Source: Anaerolineae bacterium | GTDB taxonomy: Bacteria > Chloroflexota > Anaerolineae > Aggregatilineales > Ch27 | Assembly (NCBI GenBank): GCA_013178165.1 | Contig: JABLXG010000005.1 | Location: 62,001 to 126,000, forward strand | Reading direction: 5' to 3' | Length of the DNA: 64,000 nt | Shown here: one piece after another, positions 49,282-59,060 of the stretch | Numbering within the stretch: position 1 is the stretch's first letter | How the letters are laid out: every line of letters begins with the position of its first letter | Notes under the pieces: model-generated | The model's input: only the letters and a program-made list of their open reading frames with translations | Databases searched by the model: none | Told to the model about the DNA's origin: nothing | Translations under genes and position numbers: made by a program

Positions 49282-51483
49282 GTGACAAGACGACCTGCCT
49301 GGATATTATTCGCTCTGACGACAGTCATTCTGTTGGGCGCTCCCCTGGCTGCTGTACAGGCCCAGGGGGGTGGCAACGTGACCTGCGGTGTTGAGGTGAC
49401 GGGCACGATCAATAATGCCTATCCTGACCACAGCTGGACACTGATGCTGAAGACCGACGAAACCGTCACCATCACCATGCTCCAGGCCAGCGGTGACCTG
49501 GACCCCTACCTGAAGCTGTTGAGTTTCGATGGCACCCTGCTGGCGGAGAATGACGACGCGCCGAACCTGAACTACAACGCCCAGCTTATCCAGACGCTAT
49601 CTGGAGGACGCTATACCATTCACGCCACACGCTTTGCGGAGGCCGCCGGCGCGACGTCTGGCGACTACACGCTGAGCGTGGTCTGCGGCGCCGTCATCCC
49701 ACCTACGCCGGTTACCACAACGACCATGACCGGCAATGTGCTCTTTGCCGATGACTTCTCGCGGGATACCGGCACCTGGGGGTTGGGCCAGGACGAGAAC
49801 GGCACGGTGACGATCACCGGCGGCGAACTGCGTGTACTCAACTATACGACCGCTGAGGGGGCAACTTACACGACAGCGGGCCAGAACCTGGGCGACTTCA
49901 TCTGGACGGTGGATTCGCGGCTGGTCGGCGGCGCGCTGGATAACTGGCACACCTTTGCTTTCCGGGCGCTGGATTTCAACAACTATTATGCTGTTAGCTA
50001 CAGCGCCGACGGGTGGTACACGGGCGTGGTAATGCGCAATGGTCAGAGGGTCGAGGAAATGGCCGCGCCCGCTCAGTCATCGGCCATCCGGCAGGGCATC
50101 GGCGCGACGAATACCGTGCGGATTGAAGCCATCGGCAACCAGGTGCACTTCTATGTCAACGACGTGCAACTGATTGACTATGTGGTCAGCCCGGCCAATG
50201 CCATTTCCAGTGGCGATATCGGCCTGACTGTGGCCTCTTTGAGCGGGGCGGACTACAGCGAGGTTGCCTTTGACAACGTACTGGTGGTGGCCCCCGGTGG
50301 TGTGGTCGCCCCGTCAACACCGGTCACGACAGCCGGCGTGCTCTTTGCCGATGATTTCTCGCGGGATACCGGCACCTGGTGGGTCGGCCAGGACGAGAAC
50401 GGCACGGTGACGATCACCGGCGGTGAATTGCGGATCCGTAACTACACCTCCGCCCAGTATACGGCCCATACCGAGGCGGGCCAGAACCTGGGCGACTTCA
50501 TCTGGACGGTGGATTCGCGGCTGGTCGATGGCGCGCTGGATAACTGGCACTACTTCAGTTTCCGTTATGTGGACGCCAGCAACCGTTACCGCGTTGGCTA
50601 TAGCGCCGACGGGTGGTACATGGGTGAGGTGGTTCGCAACGGGGAACAGGTGGAAGAATGGGTTACACCAACGCAGTCGCCAGTCATCCGGCAGGGCGTC
50701 GGCGCAACGAATACCGTGCGGATTGAAGCCATCGGCAATCAGGTGCGCTTCTTCATTAACGACACCCTCATGATCGACCGCGTGGTTAGCCCCGCCAATG
50801 CCATTCCCAGTGGTGATATCGGGCTGGCTGTGGCCTCTATGAGCGGGGCGGACTACAGCGAGGTTGCCTTTGACAACGTGCTGGTGGTGGCCCCCGGTGG
50901 TGCGGTCGCCCCGCCGACACCGGTCACGACAGCCGGCGTGCTCTTTGCCGATGATTTCAGCGTAGATACCGGCGAGTGGTGGCTGAACAGCGACGCCTAC
51001 GGCGATGTCTACCTCAGGAACGGTGAACTGGTTATCCGCGACGTGTATGATGACTCTGCTCTGTACAGTGGGCCGACACCGATCCTTGATGACTTCGTGC
51101 TGGAGGTCGATTCGCGCCTGGTGAGTGGCACGCTCAATAACTGGCACTTTTTCCTCTTGCGGCTGAACGAAAACGGGGACTGCTACCGTGTGGGGTACAG
51201 CGCGGATGGTTACTATGTCGGCACTGAATTCTACGGTAACAGCACCCAGAACTGGGTCCAGCCGACCTTCAGCCAGGTGATCAACCAGGGCGTCGGGGCG
51301 ACCAACCACGTCCGCATCGAGGTGCAGGGCACATCGGTGCGCTTCTATGTCAACGGTACCCTGTTGCTGGACGCAGTGGCCACCAACCGGCTCCCGGCGG
51401 GTTACATCGCCCTGAGCGCTGACGCGCTGGAAGCGCCGGAGACAGTTGTTGCCTATGACAATCTCGTAATTACCGCGCTGTAA
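49282..51483 (+). CDS. Secreted PPC protein with three tandem concanavalin-like modules
   Basis: This 733-residue exported protein starts at GTG (49282) behind AAAGGATT, with a signal peptide to about residue 27. A PPC module (about 32-135, TITMLQASGDLDPYLKL and NAQLIQTLSGGRYTIHATRF) is followed by three modules of about 195 residues. Each begins V-L-F-A-D-D-F-S and holds E-N-G-x-V-x-I-T-G-G-E-L, D-F-I-W-T-V-D-S-R-L-V and G-D-I-G-L-x-V-A. They resemble DUF1080/LamG-type beta-sandwiches. Modules one and two are almost identical at DNA level; the third is diverged. Carbohydrate binding is a guess. Confidence 0.8.
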   Translation: MTRRPAWILFALTTVILLGAPLAAVQAQGGGNVTCGVEVTGTINNAYPDHSWTLMLKTDETVTITMLQASGDLDPYLKLLSFDGTLLAENDDAPNLNYNAQLIQTLSGGRYTIHATRFAEAAGATSGDYTLSVVCGAVIPPTPVTTTTMTGNVLFADDFSRDTGTWGLGQDENGTVTITGGELRVLNYTTAEGATYTTAGQNLGDFIWTVDSRLVGGALDNWHTFAFRALDFNNYYAVSYSADGWYTGVVMRNGQRVEEMAAPAQSSAIRQGIGATNTVRIEAIGNQVHFYVNDVQLIDYVVSPANAISSGDIGLTVASLSGADYSEVAFDNVLVVAPGGVVAPSTPVTTAGVLFADDFSRDTGTWWVGQDENGTVTITGGELRIRNYTSAQYTAHTEAGQNLGDFIWTVDSRLVDGALDNWHYFSFRYVDASNRYRVGYSADGWYMGEVVRNGEQVEEWVTPTQSPVIRQGVGATNTVRIEAIGNQVRFFINDTLMIDRVVSPANAIPSGDIGLAVASMSGADYSEVAFDNVLVVAPGGAVAPPTPVTTAGVLFADDFSVDTGEWWLNSDAYGDVYLRNGELVIRDVYDDSALYSGPTPILDDFVLEVDSRLVSGTLNNWHFFLLRLNENGDCYRVGYSADGYYVGTEFYGNSTQNWVQPTFSQVINQGVGATNHVRIEVQGTSVRFYVNGTLLLDAVATNRLPAGYIALSADALEAPETVVAYDNLVITAL
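49738..50930 (+). repeat. Tandem duplication of about 600 bp inside the PPC gene
   Basis: The copies begin near 49738 and 50338. Long stretches match almost base for base, for example around 49895-49955 and 50475-50550. A third diverged copy begins near 50938. Confidence 0.8.
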
Positions 51484-51505
51484 GGCGTATCACCGCGGTC
51501 TGAGT

Positions 51506-51543
51506 CCGGGGCGGGGGTGTAGCTTCCCGCCCCGGTTCTTTTT
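51506..51543 (+). terminator. Rho-independent terminator of the PPC/three-module gene
   Basis: CCGGGGCGGG/CCCGCCCCGG, a perfect 10-bp stem with a 10-nt loop, is followed by TTCTTTTT. Confidence 0.9.
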
Positions 51544-51691
51544 GGGGGAACAACAGGGGACGTCTATAAAAAGGAATGTCCGCGATCAGACCGCCCTGCC
51601 CACCGGCACCGCCGACGGCTTGTATGGGCGGCTGCCTGGCTGCTCGGCCACTTTCACTTGTCTTCTGCTCTTGTCGCCTCCCGGTTTCCCA

Positions 51692-54600
51692 CTACTTGGT
51701 GACGCTGCCCCCCTCCGCGCCGCCCGGTTCCACCCGCAACTCAAAGCGCCCGATCGAGGTGCCACCTTCCTGCAGGAAGCGCGTCGCCCGGATGGTATAT
51801 TGCCCGGCCAGGCGTGGTGTATAGCCGACGATCTGGGCGTTATACTCAGAATCGCCGACCTGCGGCTCGGCGTCATCGTTGTAGGCCACCTCGTTGCCGA
51901 ACGAATCACGGATGACCAGCGTCGGGTCCAGCCGGTTGTCCAGCGCGATCAGGGTGACCGTGATCGGCTCGCCGGCTGCCAGGGTGACTGTGTAGTCAAT
52001 GGCGAAGGTAGTAGCGGTCAGTTCGCCGGTGACGGTCTGGCCGAGCGCGATCGGGCCGCCGTTTGCGGCGCTGACCGGCTGCCCCGGCGCCACGCTGATG
52101 ACGAATGTCCCGCTGGTTGTGCCGGTGTCCATGTTAAAGCGGGTCGCGCGGATGATGTATGCGCCGCCGGTGGGAGCTGTATAGCCGGTGATCTGGGCGT
52201 TGAAACGGTTGCCGCCCACCGGCGAGACTGCATCATCGTTGTACGCGGCCAGGCCACCGCTGGGGTCATAGATCACGATCATCGGGTCCAGATCGCCGCT
52301 CTCCGCCTCCATGGTCACCGCAATAGTCTGCCCGGCGGTCAGCACAATCGTATACTCCACCGCGTAGGTATCCCCGCCAATCTCCCCGCTGGCTTTGGTG
52401 CCTACTGCCAGCGTGCCGCCATCAGCCACCTGCGTCGCAGGCGGCGGGCCGCCCGCCGGGCCGCCCGCGCTGATGCTCAGCCGGTACGGGCCGCTGGTGG
52501 TACCATCCGCTTCCATGAAGCGCGTGGCGCGGATGGTGTAGAGGCCGTCCGTCGGGGCGGAAAATCCGGCAATCTGGGCATTGTAGGTGCTGGTGCCGAC
52601 CTGCGTCGCTGCGTCATCGTTGTTAGCCAGTTCGCGCCCGCTGGCATCCAGCAGCACCAGGTACGGGTCGAGCACGCCGTCCAGCGCTTCCATCGTCACC
52701 GTGATCGTTTGCCCGGCTTCCAGCTGGATGGTGTACTCGATCACCGGTCGGGCGTCCGTGATCGTGTCTTCCACTGTATCGCCCACGCGGAGCGCACCGG
52801 CTCCTGTGGCCAGCGCTGCCTGGGATTCAGTCACGCTCAGCCGGTACTCGCCGCTGGAAGCGCCGTTTTCCACGCCGAAGCGCGTGGCCTGAAGGGTATA
52901 CTGGCCACTGACTGGCGCGGTGAAGCGGTCGATCCGGGCGTTAACCGGGATGCCGCCAAAAGGCACGACGGCGTCATCATTGGCAGCCACTTCCGCCCCA
53001 TCCGGGCCATAGAGCAGCAGATAGGGGTCAAGATCGCCGCTCAGGCGCTCCATGCTAATGACGATCGTTTGCCCGGCCTGCAGTGTCAGCGCGTAGCGGG
53101 CGGCGTAGCGGGTATTGTCCAGCGCCCCGGTCAGGGTTTCGCCAACGGCGATCGGCATAACTTCTGCCAGAGGGATAGGCGTCGCTGCCGGGACTGGTGT
53201 TCCGGGGATGACGCTCAGGCGGAAGTCTCCGCCGGTTAGCCCTTCCTGCTCGAAGAAGCGCGTGGCGCGGACGGTGTACGTCCCGCTACGGGGGGCGGAA
53301 AAACCGGCGATCTGCGCGTTGAGGTCGCTCTCGCCTGCCTGTGGCACGGCGTCATCGTTGCGGGCCAGTTCCACGCCGTCAGGGTCCAGGAGCACCAGCA
53401 GCGGGTCCAGGTCGCCGCTCATGCGTTCCATGGTGATGGTCACGGTCTCCCCCACCACCAGGGACAGGGGGTAGTCCAGCGCGGGCTGACCGGCGTTGAG
53501 CGTACCGATGACCGTGCTGCCTGCCGTCAGTGTTTCGGGCTGGGCTGCCGGCGTCGGTCTGACTTCCCCGCCGGCGGGAGTTGGTTGCCAGGCCGCCTCG
53601 CACAGGTCAAGCATCGGGCTGTCACTGAGGAGATTGCGCGGTTCAGCGCCGGGGTTGGCCGTCGGCACGGCCAGCAGCGAGCCGCCGTCCGCCCCCACAA
53701 AGAGCAGCCAGCGGCCATCCGGGGCGAATATGGCGCAGCTATTGAAGGCCGCCCGCACCGGCGCGGAATAGCTGGTCAGGTCAGTGGAGGTCAGCACAAT
53801 ATTGCTGGCGCTGAAGTCGCCGGGGACGGCGTTCACCACGGCCAGCGTCGAGCCATCCGGTGCCCAGGCGACATGCTGCACGTGACCGGGGCTATCATGT
53901 GCGGTCGCCGCCGCCAGCGGGCGCGGCTCCCGGGGGACGCTGGCCGGCCAGCCATCAGCAGCCAGGGCCAGCGTATGCAGCGCGGGCAGGCCCTTGGCCG
54001 TTGCCCGGCCAATCACGATCAGCGGCCCGCCGGGGCGCAGAACAGCCCCGGTGACGGTCTCCGTGCCATCGCCGGGGGCCAGGACATCCACTGGCCCCTG
54101 CACCATCCCGCTGACCAGATTGACGCCGATCAGGGCATCGGCTGGTTGGCGGGCGAAGAAGATCGCCAGATCGCCGGTCAGCCCGGCCAGCGCCGCCCCG
54201 GTCAGACCAGCACCATCCAGACGGTGAGTTGCCCGTGGAGCTATGGTTTGCGCGTCATAGACCTGCACATCCGTCAGCGCCACTTCCGGACCGGCTGGCC
54301 AGCTGAGCATCCGCGTCCCATCCGGGGTGAGGGCGTAGCGCCGTTCGGCAGGCAGGCCCGCCGCCAGGACGGTCTGGCTGCCCGTAGCGGGGTCGTGGAG
54401 TACGATTTCGACAGTGCCGCCGGGCGTCTCCTGCAAGAACAGCAGGCCGCCAGCGGCCCGCCAGCCCAGCAGGTGCAACCGCTGGGGATTTTCCGCCAGC
54501 GTTGCTAACGTGCCATCCGGCGTCAGGAGCAGGGCCGCGCCGCTTTCCCCTTCGATATCGCTGACCGGCACGCGACGCAGCGCCAGCGCCGCGCTGAAGC

Positions 54601-54724
54601 TGCCATCCAGAAGCCCCCCGCCCTGGGCCAGGGCAGGGCCTGCGCCCACCAGCATCGTGCCTGCCAGCAGGATCAGCACCAGCAACGCCGCCAGCGGACT
54701 GCCCCGCCTGTTCTTCCCTCGCAT
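51692..54724 (-). CDS. Large secreted protein: beta-propeller-like region plus five PPC domains
   Basis: This 1010-residue exported protein has a signal peptide (LLVLILLAGTMLVGAGPALAQG). Residues about 40-400 form short beta repeats with PDGT/PDGS and WAPDGSTLAVV blades, like TolB/WD40-type propellers. Then come five PPC modules of about 115 residues. Each repeats G-x-[TI]-V-x-G-x-L, T-V-T-M-E-x-x-x-G-x-L-D-P-x-L-V-L, N-D-D-A-x-x-x-x-x-S-x-x-N-A-Q-I and Y-T-I-R-A-T-R-F. No protease domain is seen. The ATG at 54724 is chosen for spacing to AGGAGGGG. Its role may be adhesion or signalling at the cell surface. Confidence 0.8.
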   Translation of the reverse strand: MRGKNRRGSPLAALLVLILLAGTMLVGAGPALAQGGGLLDGSFSAALALRRVPVSDIEGESGAALLLTPDGTLATLAENPQRLHLLGWRAAGGLLFLQETPGGTVEIVLHDPATGSQTVLAAGLPAERRYALTPDGTRMLSWPAGPEVALTDVQVYDAQTIAPRATHRLDGAGLTGAALAGLTGDLAIFFARQPADALIGVNLVSGMVQGPVDVLAPGDGTETVTGAVLRPGGPLIVIGRATAKGLPALHTLALAADGWPASVPREPRPLAAATAHDSPGHVQHVAWAPDGSTLAVVNAVPGDFSASNIVLTSTDLTSYSAPVRAAFNSCAIFAPDGRWLLFVGADGGSLLAVPTANPGAEPRNLLSDSPMLDLCEAAWQPTPAGGEVRPTPAAQPETLTAGSTVIGTLNAGQPALDYPLSLVVGETVTITMERMSGDLDPLLVLLDPDGVELARNDDAVPQAGESDLNAQIAGFSAPRSGTYTVRATRFFEQEGLTGGDFRLSVIPGTPVPAATPIPLAEVMPIAVGETLTGALDNTRYAARYALTLQAGQTIVISMERLSGDLDPYLLLYGPDGAEVAANDDAVVPFGGIPVNARIDRFTAPVSGQYTLQATRFGVENGASSGEYRLSVTESQAALATGAGALRVGDTVEDTITDARPVIEYTIQLEAGQTITVTMEALDGVLDPYLVLLDASGRELANNDDAATQVGTSTYNAQIAGFSAPTDGLYTIRATRFMEADGTTSGPYRLSISAGGPAGGPPPATQVADGGTLAVGTKASGEIGGDTYAVEYTIVLTAGQTIAVTMEAESGDLDPMIVIYDPSGGLAAYNDDAVSPVGGNRFNAQITGYTAPTGGAYIIRATRFNMDTGTTSGTFVISVAPGQPVSAANGGPIALGQTVTGELTATTFAIDYTVTLAAGEPITVTLIALDNRLDPTLVIRDSFGNEVAYNDDAEPQVGDSEYNAQIVGYTPRLAGQYTIRATRFLQEGGTSIGRFELRVEPGGAEGGSVTK

Positions 54725-54782
54725 GACCATCCCCTCCTGAGCCTGCTGCGCCGTTGGCCCCAGCACCATCCAGTCTTTATGC

Positions 54783-54788
54783 ATTATA
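54783..54788 (-). promoter_or_regulatory. -10 element upstream of the large PPC gene
   Basis: On the minus strand a perfect TATAAT lies 59 bases before the ATG at 54724. No convincing -35 is seen. Confidence 0.4.
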
Positions 54789-54824
54789 AACCCGAACTGT
54801 CTGCCCGATGCCTATGGCCGGAGA

Positions 54825-54868
54825 CGATAAAAGCCGCGGCGCCGGGCGATGACCCGACACCACGGCTT
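54825..54868 (-). terminator. Rho-independent terminator of kbl
   Basis: On the minus strand a 16-bp stem (54831-54846 with 54853-54868, three G-T pairs) with a 6-nt loop is followed by TTTATC. It lies 33 bases past the kbl stop. Confidence 0.85.
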
Positions 54869-54900
54869 CTGTTCCCGGTGCAAAGCGATACTTGATGAGG

Positions 54901-56088
54901 CTAGGAAATCACCCCCAGGGCGCGACCTACCTTGGCGAACGCCTCCAGACCGAAGTCCAGGTCATCCTGGCTGTGAGCAGCTGTATTCATCACCCGGATG
55001 CGCGCCTTGCCCTGCGGGACAGTCGGGTAACCGATGGCCATGGCGAACACCCCCGCCTCAAACAACTCCCGGCTGAAGCGCTGGGCCAGCGGAGCTTCCC
55101 CCAGCATGACCGGCACGATCGGCGTTTCGCTGTGGCCGATGTCAAAGCCGAGCGCCTTCATCTCCCGCTTGAAGTAGTTGGCGTTGCGCCACAGGCGATC
55201 GACCAGTTCGGTCGATTCCTCCAGCACGTCAACTGCCGCCAGGCACGCCGCTGCGTCCGGGACGGTCATAGCGCTGGAGAACAGGAAAGGTCGCCCACGC
55301 TGGCGAACCCAGTCGATGATCGTTTTCTTCCCGGCCACAATGCCGCCGACCACGCCAAACGCCTTGGACATCGTGCCGATCTCGATGTCAACTTTGCCGT
55401 GCAGGCCAAAATGATCGACAATGCCGCGGCCTCCTTCGCCCAGCACCCCTTCGCCGTGCGCGTCATCGACCATCAGCAGGATGTCGTGCTCCTGAGCGAT
55501 CTCGTAGAGCGCCGGGAGGGGGGCGATGTCACCGTCCATGCTGAACACCCCGTCGCTGACGATCAGCATCCGCCGGTACTCACCGGACGCCTTCACTTCG
55601 GCGATCTGCCGGCGCAGATCGTCCGGATCATTGTGCTCGTAAGCGACGATCCTGGCCCGGCTCAGCCGGCAGCCGTCAATGATGCTGGCGTGGTTGAGGC
55701 GGTCGGAGAAGATCACGTCTTCGCGGCCTACCAGCGCCGGGATGGTCGCCAGATTGGCGTTAAAGCCACTCTGGAACGTGACGACATCTTCCACCTTCTT
55801 GAAAGCAGCCAGGCGCTTTTCCAGCTCGACATGCAGGGACATCGTCCCGGCGATGGTGCGCACCGCGCCAGGGCCGACTCCGTAGCGGTCGATGGCGGCC
55901 TTGGCGGCCTGTACCAGCCGGGGGTGGTTGGCCAGACCCAGGTAGTTGTTGGCGCAGAAGTTCAGCACGCGCTTGCCGTCCACCTGAATCCAGGCGCCCA
56001 TCGGGCTTTCGACCGTGCGGATGTGGGTGAACAGCCCCTGCTCCTTAAGGGCGGCGATCTCCTGCTCGATCCAATCGATTTTGCTCAT
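54901..56088 (-). CDS. kbl: Glycine C-acetyltransferase (2-amino-3-ketobutyrate CoA ligase)
   Basis: This 395-residue PLP enzyme of the alpha-oxoamine synthase family cleaves 2-amino-3-ketobutyrate with CoA to glycine and acetyl-CoA in threonine breakdown. PLP lysine is Lys242 ([12 protein letters not shown]). [38 protein letters not shown] and the [12 protein letters not shown] segment fit Kbl. The ATG at 56088 follows GGAGAG. No threonine dehydrogenase is next to it. The closely related BioF/HemA functions are less likely. Confidence 0.88.
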   Translation of the reverse strand: MSKIDWIEQEIAALKEQGLFTHIRTVESPMGAWIQVDGKRVLNFCANNYLGLANHPRLVQAAKAAIDRYGVGPGAVRTIAGTMSLHVELEKRLAAFKKVEDVVTFQSGFNANLATIPALVGREDVIFSDRLNHASIIDGCRLSRARIVAYEHNDPDDLRRQIAEVKASGEYRRMLIVSDGVFSMDGDIAPLPALYEIAQEHDILLMVDDAHGEGVLGEGGRGIVDHFGLHGKVDIEIGTMSKAFGVVGGIVAGKKTIIDWVRQRGRPFLFSSAMTVPDAAACLAAVDVLEESTELVDRLWRNANYFKREMKALGFDIGHSETPIVPVMLGEAPLAQRFSRELFEAGVFAMAIGYPTVPQGKARIRVMNTAAHSQDDLDFGLEAFAKVGRALGVIS

Positions 56089-56221
56089 CTTCTCTCCATC
56101 GGTATGACATTCAGCCCTTCGCGTACAGGACTGATTATCCCGCCCGCGCCCCAAAAGCGCCAAGCCCTCGTGTCGCTACCTCCGCGCGCCATCGCTGTTC
56201 CCTTCCGATCGGTAGTCCGTT

Positions 56222-57559
56222 TCAACGGCGGCAGTAGTGGATCGGGAAGGGCGACCGGGGCCGCCGGATCTGCTGGCCGCGATCGATAACGATCTCCTGT
56301 TCCCCCAGGGATAGCTCGAACGCCTGGAACAACCGCGCCAGGATGACAACCATCTCGTTAGTGGCGAAGCTCATCCCCCAGCACTTGTGCAGCCCGCCGC
56401 CGAAACCGATCAGAGCAAAGGGATGCTGTTTGTGCTCGGCGCGCTCCGGGCTGAAACGCTCCGGATCGAAGCTGTCCGGGTTGGTGAATAGCTCCGGCAG
56501 GCGGTGAGCCACCGCCGGGCTAACCATAGCCAGCCAGCCCGCGGGAATGTGGTAACCACCGGCATCGAAGCCTTCGCGCACATAGCGCAGCAACATCCCC
56601 GCTGCCGGGTCCAGCCGCTCGATCTCCATCAGCGTCCATTGCAGGGTTTCCAGGGCGCGCAATTCCGCCGTGGAAAACGTCTCCACGTCGTCCAGCACCT
56701 CGTCCACCTGAGCGATCACTTTTGCCGTAAAGGTCGGGTGTTGCAGCAGGCGGATCAACGCCCAGGTCAGATGAGCCGAGGTCGTCTCATACCCGGCAAA
56801 CACGAAGCCGATGATGGCGTTGGTGACCATCTCCGGCGGCATAGGTTGGCCGTTGTCCAGGCGGGCGTCGACCAGCTCCTGGATGAAATCGTCGTAATCC
56901 GCGCTGCGTCCCCGACGGTGGGCAATCAGGTCGTCCACCAGAACGCGCAGACGGGCTTTGGCCCGGTCGCGGGCGATGAACTTGGGCAGCGGCAGGTGCG
57001 GCGGCAGCAGAAAATCGATGCCGCGGGCGATCTCGCGGTACAGCCGGGCGAACTCATCCCCCATGCGCTCGCGGAATTCGTCACCCATGAAGCAGCGTGC
57101 CGCAGTGTACATGGTGATATGCTGGGCAAACTCGTTGAGGTCGAACGTCCCGCTGGCGCCCTGCGCGGCGATCCAGGCGGTGATCTCGCGGTCCATCTGG
57201 CGGATGTAACCGGCCATCTTGCGCCCACTGAGAATGGGCGACATCACCCGCCGCTGCTCCAGATAGTCTTCCTGCGTCGGGGCGGCGAACAGCACTTCGC
57301 CGAACATCGGCACCAGAAACTGGTAGGCCTCCCGCATGGAAAGGTTTTTATCCGTCAGCTCAAAGAACTGCGCATGAAGCTCCGGGCCGATCAGCACGGC
57401 GGCGGGCTTGCTGCCCAGCTGGATGGCGAACACATTGCCGTACTGCTCATAGCCGCGCCGTAGCAGCGCGGTGGAATCGCGGGCGAAGTCGATGGCATTG
57501 CCGATAATCGGCAGGGCGGCCATGCGGGGAGGAGCTGACAGAGTCATCGCAACACTCAC
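56222..57559 (-). CDS. Cytochrome P450
   Basis: This 445-residue haem monooxygenase has the haem-ligand motif FGGGLHKCWG (Cys393), I-helix oxygen-activation motif AGYETTS (255-261) and K-helix ExxR as EIER (312-315). The histidine before the ligand Cys (H-x-C) is shared with the CYP51-like branch, but the I-helix differs. No ferredoxin or reductase gene is nearby. There is no membrane anchor. The start may be GTG at 57559 or ATG at 57547. Substrate is unknown. Confidence 0.9.
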   Translation of the reverse strand: MSVAMTLSAPPRMAALPIIGNAIDFARDSTALLRRGYEQYGNVFAIQLGSKPAAVLIGPELHAQFFELTDKNLSMREAYQFLVPMFGEVLFAAPTQEDYLEQRRVMSPILSGRKMAGYIRQMDREITAWIAAQGASGTFDLNEFAQHITMYTAARCFMGDEFRERMGDEFARLYREIARGIDFLLPPHLPLPKFIARDRAKARLRVLVDDLIAHRRGRSADYDDFIQELVDARLDNGQPMPPEMVTNAIIGFVFAGYETTSAHLTWALIRLLQHPTFTAKVIAQVDEVLDDVETFSTAELRALETLQWTLMEIERLDPAAGMLLRYVREGFDAGGYHIPAGWLAMVSPAVAHRLPELFTNPDSFDPERFSPERAEHKQHPFALIGFGGGLHKCWGMSFATNEMVVILARLFQAFELSLGEQEIVIDRGQQIRRPRSPFPIHYCRR

Positions 57560-57660
57560 ACTTTCCAGTAAGCCAGAATCACTGGCACGGATTGTAGCGT
57601 GGAGGCCGGGCCCGCCGGATGAAAGGATGGTGAGCGTTTGGGGCGCGCCGCCGCCAGCTG

Positions 57661-58824
57661 CTACCGCTCCCGCCGGGCGGCGATCATCACACCCCCCGCC
57701 GCCAGCTGCAGGATCGCCACCAGCCCCATCGCCCGCGCCAGGCCGATGGCGTCAGCGGCAGCGCCCAGCGTTTGCGGCGCGATCAGGATGGCCAACCCTG
57801 CCGCCAGGGAGATCAGGGCGCTGGCCCGATCAGTCTGGTCACCGGCAATGGTGGTCGCCCAGGCCAGCGACAGGGGAAAAAGATTGGCTACACCCAGCCC
57901 TGCCGCGAACAGACCGACCACGTTCAGCGCCGGGGTCCGCGCCAGCCAGAACAGCAGGAATCCGCTGATCCCCAGGGCCAGCGCCATCGGCAGCAGAGTC
58001 GCTGTGTCCATGCGACGGGTCAGGCGGCTGCCGACAAAGCGGCCGACGACCATCGCCCCGAAGAAGGCCGTCATCAGCCCGGAGGCTAGCGCCCGGTCCA
58101 GCCCGACCGGCCCGGCCATGAAGTCGGCGCTCCAGGCCACCACACTCCATTCCGCCGCCACCAGCAGCACGATCATGACCCACACCAGCCAGAAACGGCG
58201 CGGCAGCGGCCCGCGCCCGGCCTGGCCGGTCGTGAGGACTGGTGCAGGCAGGGCGATCCGGCGGGCCAGCAGCAGCGCCGTCGCCCAGGCGACCACCCCC
58301 AGCCAGAAGGCCCCGCGCCAGGTGATGACCGTCCCGGCCAGCAGGCCGATGATGATCGGCGGCAGGGTGGAAGCAACGCTGGCAGCGACATTGGCTTCGG
58401 TTACGGCGGTGGCGCGGTTGGCGCCATGCAGGTCGGCGAGCGTGGCCGGGATCATGTTAAGCAGGTACGTACCGAAAACACCCATCACCAGTGCCCCGCC
58501 AATCGTCACTGTCGGCGACGCGCCGACGATCAACAGCAGCGCCCCGGCAGCCATCCCGCCCCCGCCGCCCCAGAACACCGCCGGACGACCCAGCCGGGCG
58601 GCCAGCGCCGCGCCGGTTAGCCCGGCGAAGATCATGCCGGTTGCCATCGCGCTGATGTGCAGCCCGGCCAGGGTGAAGTTCAGGCCCAATTCGGCCCGCA
58701 GAAAAGGCATCACCGGCCCCAGCGCGGCCTGAAGGTAGGCAAAGTAAGCCAGCATGCCATAGGCCAGCCAGGTGTAGCGGTCGCGGATGTAAGGGGCGCG
58801 GGTCACTGCAACAGAAGTGGCCAT
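57661..58824 (-). CDS. MFS transporter
   Basis: This 387-residue inner-membrane protein has about 12 hydrophobic helices and the usual two-bundle layout. LTGAALAARLGRPAVFWGGGGG and VGRFVGSRLTRRMDTATLLPM carry the loop motifs between helices 2-3 and 8-9. It resembles sugar/drug proton antiporters of the FucP/YfcJ-like kind, without a diagnostic signature. It lies 100 bases upstream of the P450 gene on the same strand; a joint transcript is possible. Substrate unknown. Confidence 0.8.
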   Translation of the reverse strand: MATSVAVTRAPYIRDRYTWLAYGMLAYFAYLQAALGPVMPFLRAELGLNFTLAGLHISAMATGMIFAGLTGAALAARLGRPAVFWGGGGGMAAGALLLIVGASPTVTIGGALVMGVFGTYLLNMIPATLADLHGANRATAVTEANVAASVASTLPPIIIGLLAGTVITWRGAFWLGVVAWATALLLARRIALPAPVLTTGQAGRGPLPRRFWLVWVMIVLLVAAEWSVVAWSADFMAGPVGLDRALASGLMTAFFGAMVVGRFVGSRLTRRMDTATLLPMALALGISGFLLFWLARTPALNVVGLFAAGLGVANLFPLSLAWATTIAGDQTDRASALISLAAGLAILIAPQTLGAAADAIGLARAMGLVAILQLAAGGVMIAARRER

Positions 58825-58875
58825 AACAAAGTGTCTTTCGGCGAGACAGGGATCAACCGTTGTGATTGTAACGTG

Positions 58876-58898
58876 GTAGCGGGTAGCGGGTAGCGCTA
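58876..58898 (+). repeat. Three short direct repeats (TAGCGGG)
   Basis: TAGCGGG, TAGCGGG and TAGCGC follow each other upstream of the MFS gene. A TACAAT -10-like element is adjacent on the minus strand. Confidence 0.4.
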
Positions 58899-58937
58899 AT
58901 CCGTTGTTACGCCCTTCATTCGTTAACCGCCGATCCC

Positions 58938-58974
58938 CACAAAAGGATGGCAGCGCCGGTTAGAGGCGCTGCCA
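58938..58974 (-). terminator. Terminator of fhs
   Basis: On the minus strand TGGCAGCGCC/GGCGCTGCCA (58948-58957 with 58965-58974, loop 7) is followed by TCCTTTTGT. It lies 87 bases past the stop at 59061. Confidence 0.75.
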
Positions 58975-59060
58975 GAACTGTCAGGACGTATTGTGGGAGC
59001 ATGGCAAGGGGGCCTTAAGCCCTTGCCTGAGCACGCCAAAGCGGTTTTACGGATGGCTTT

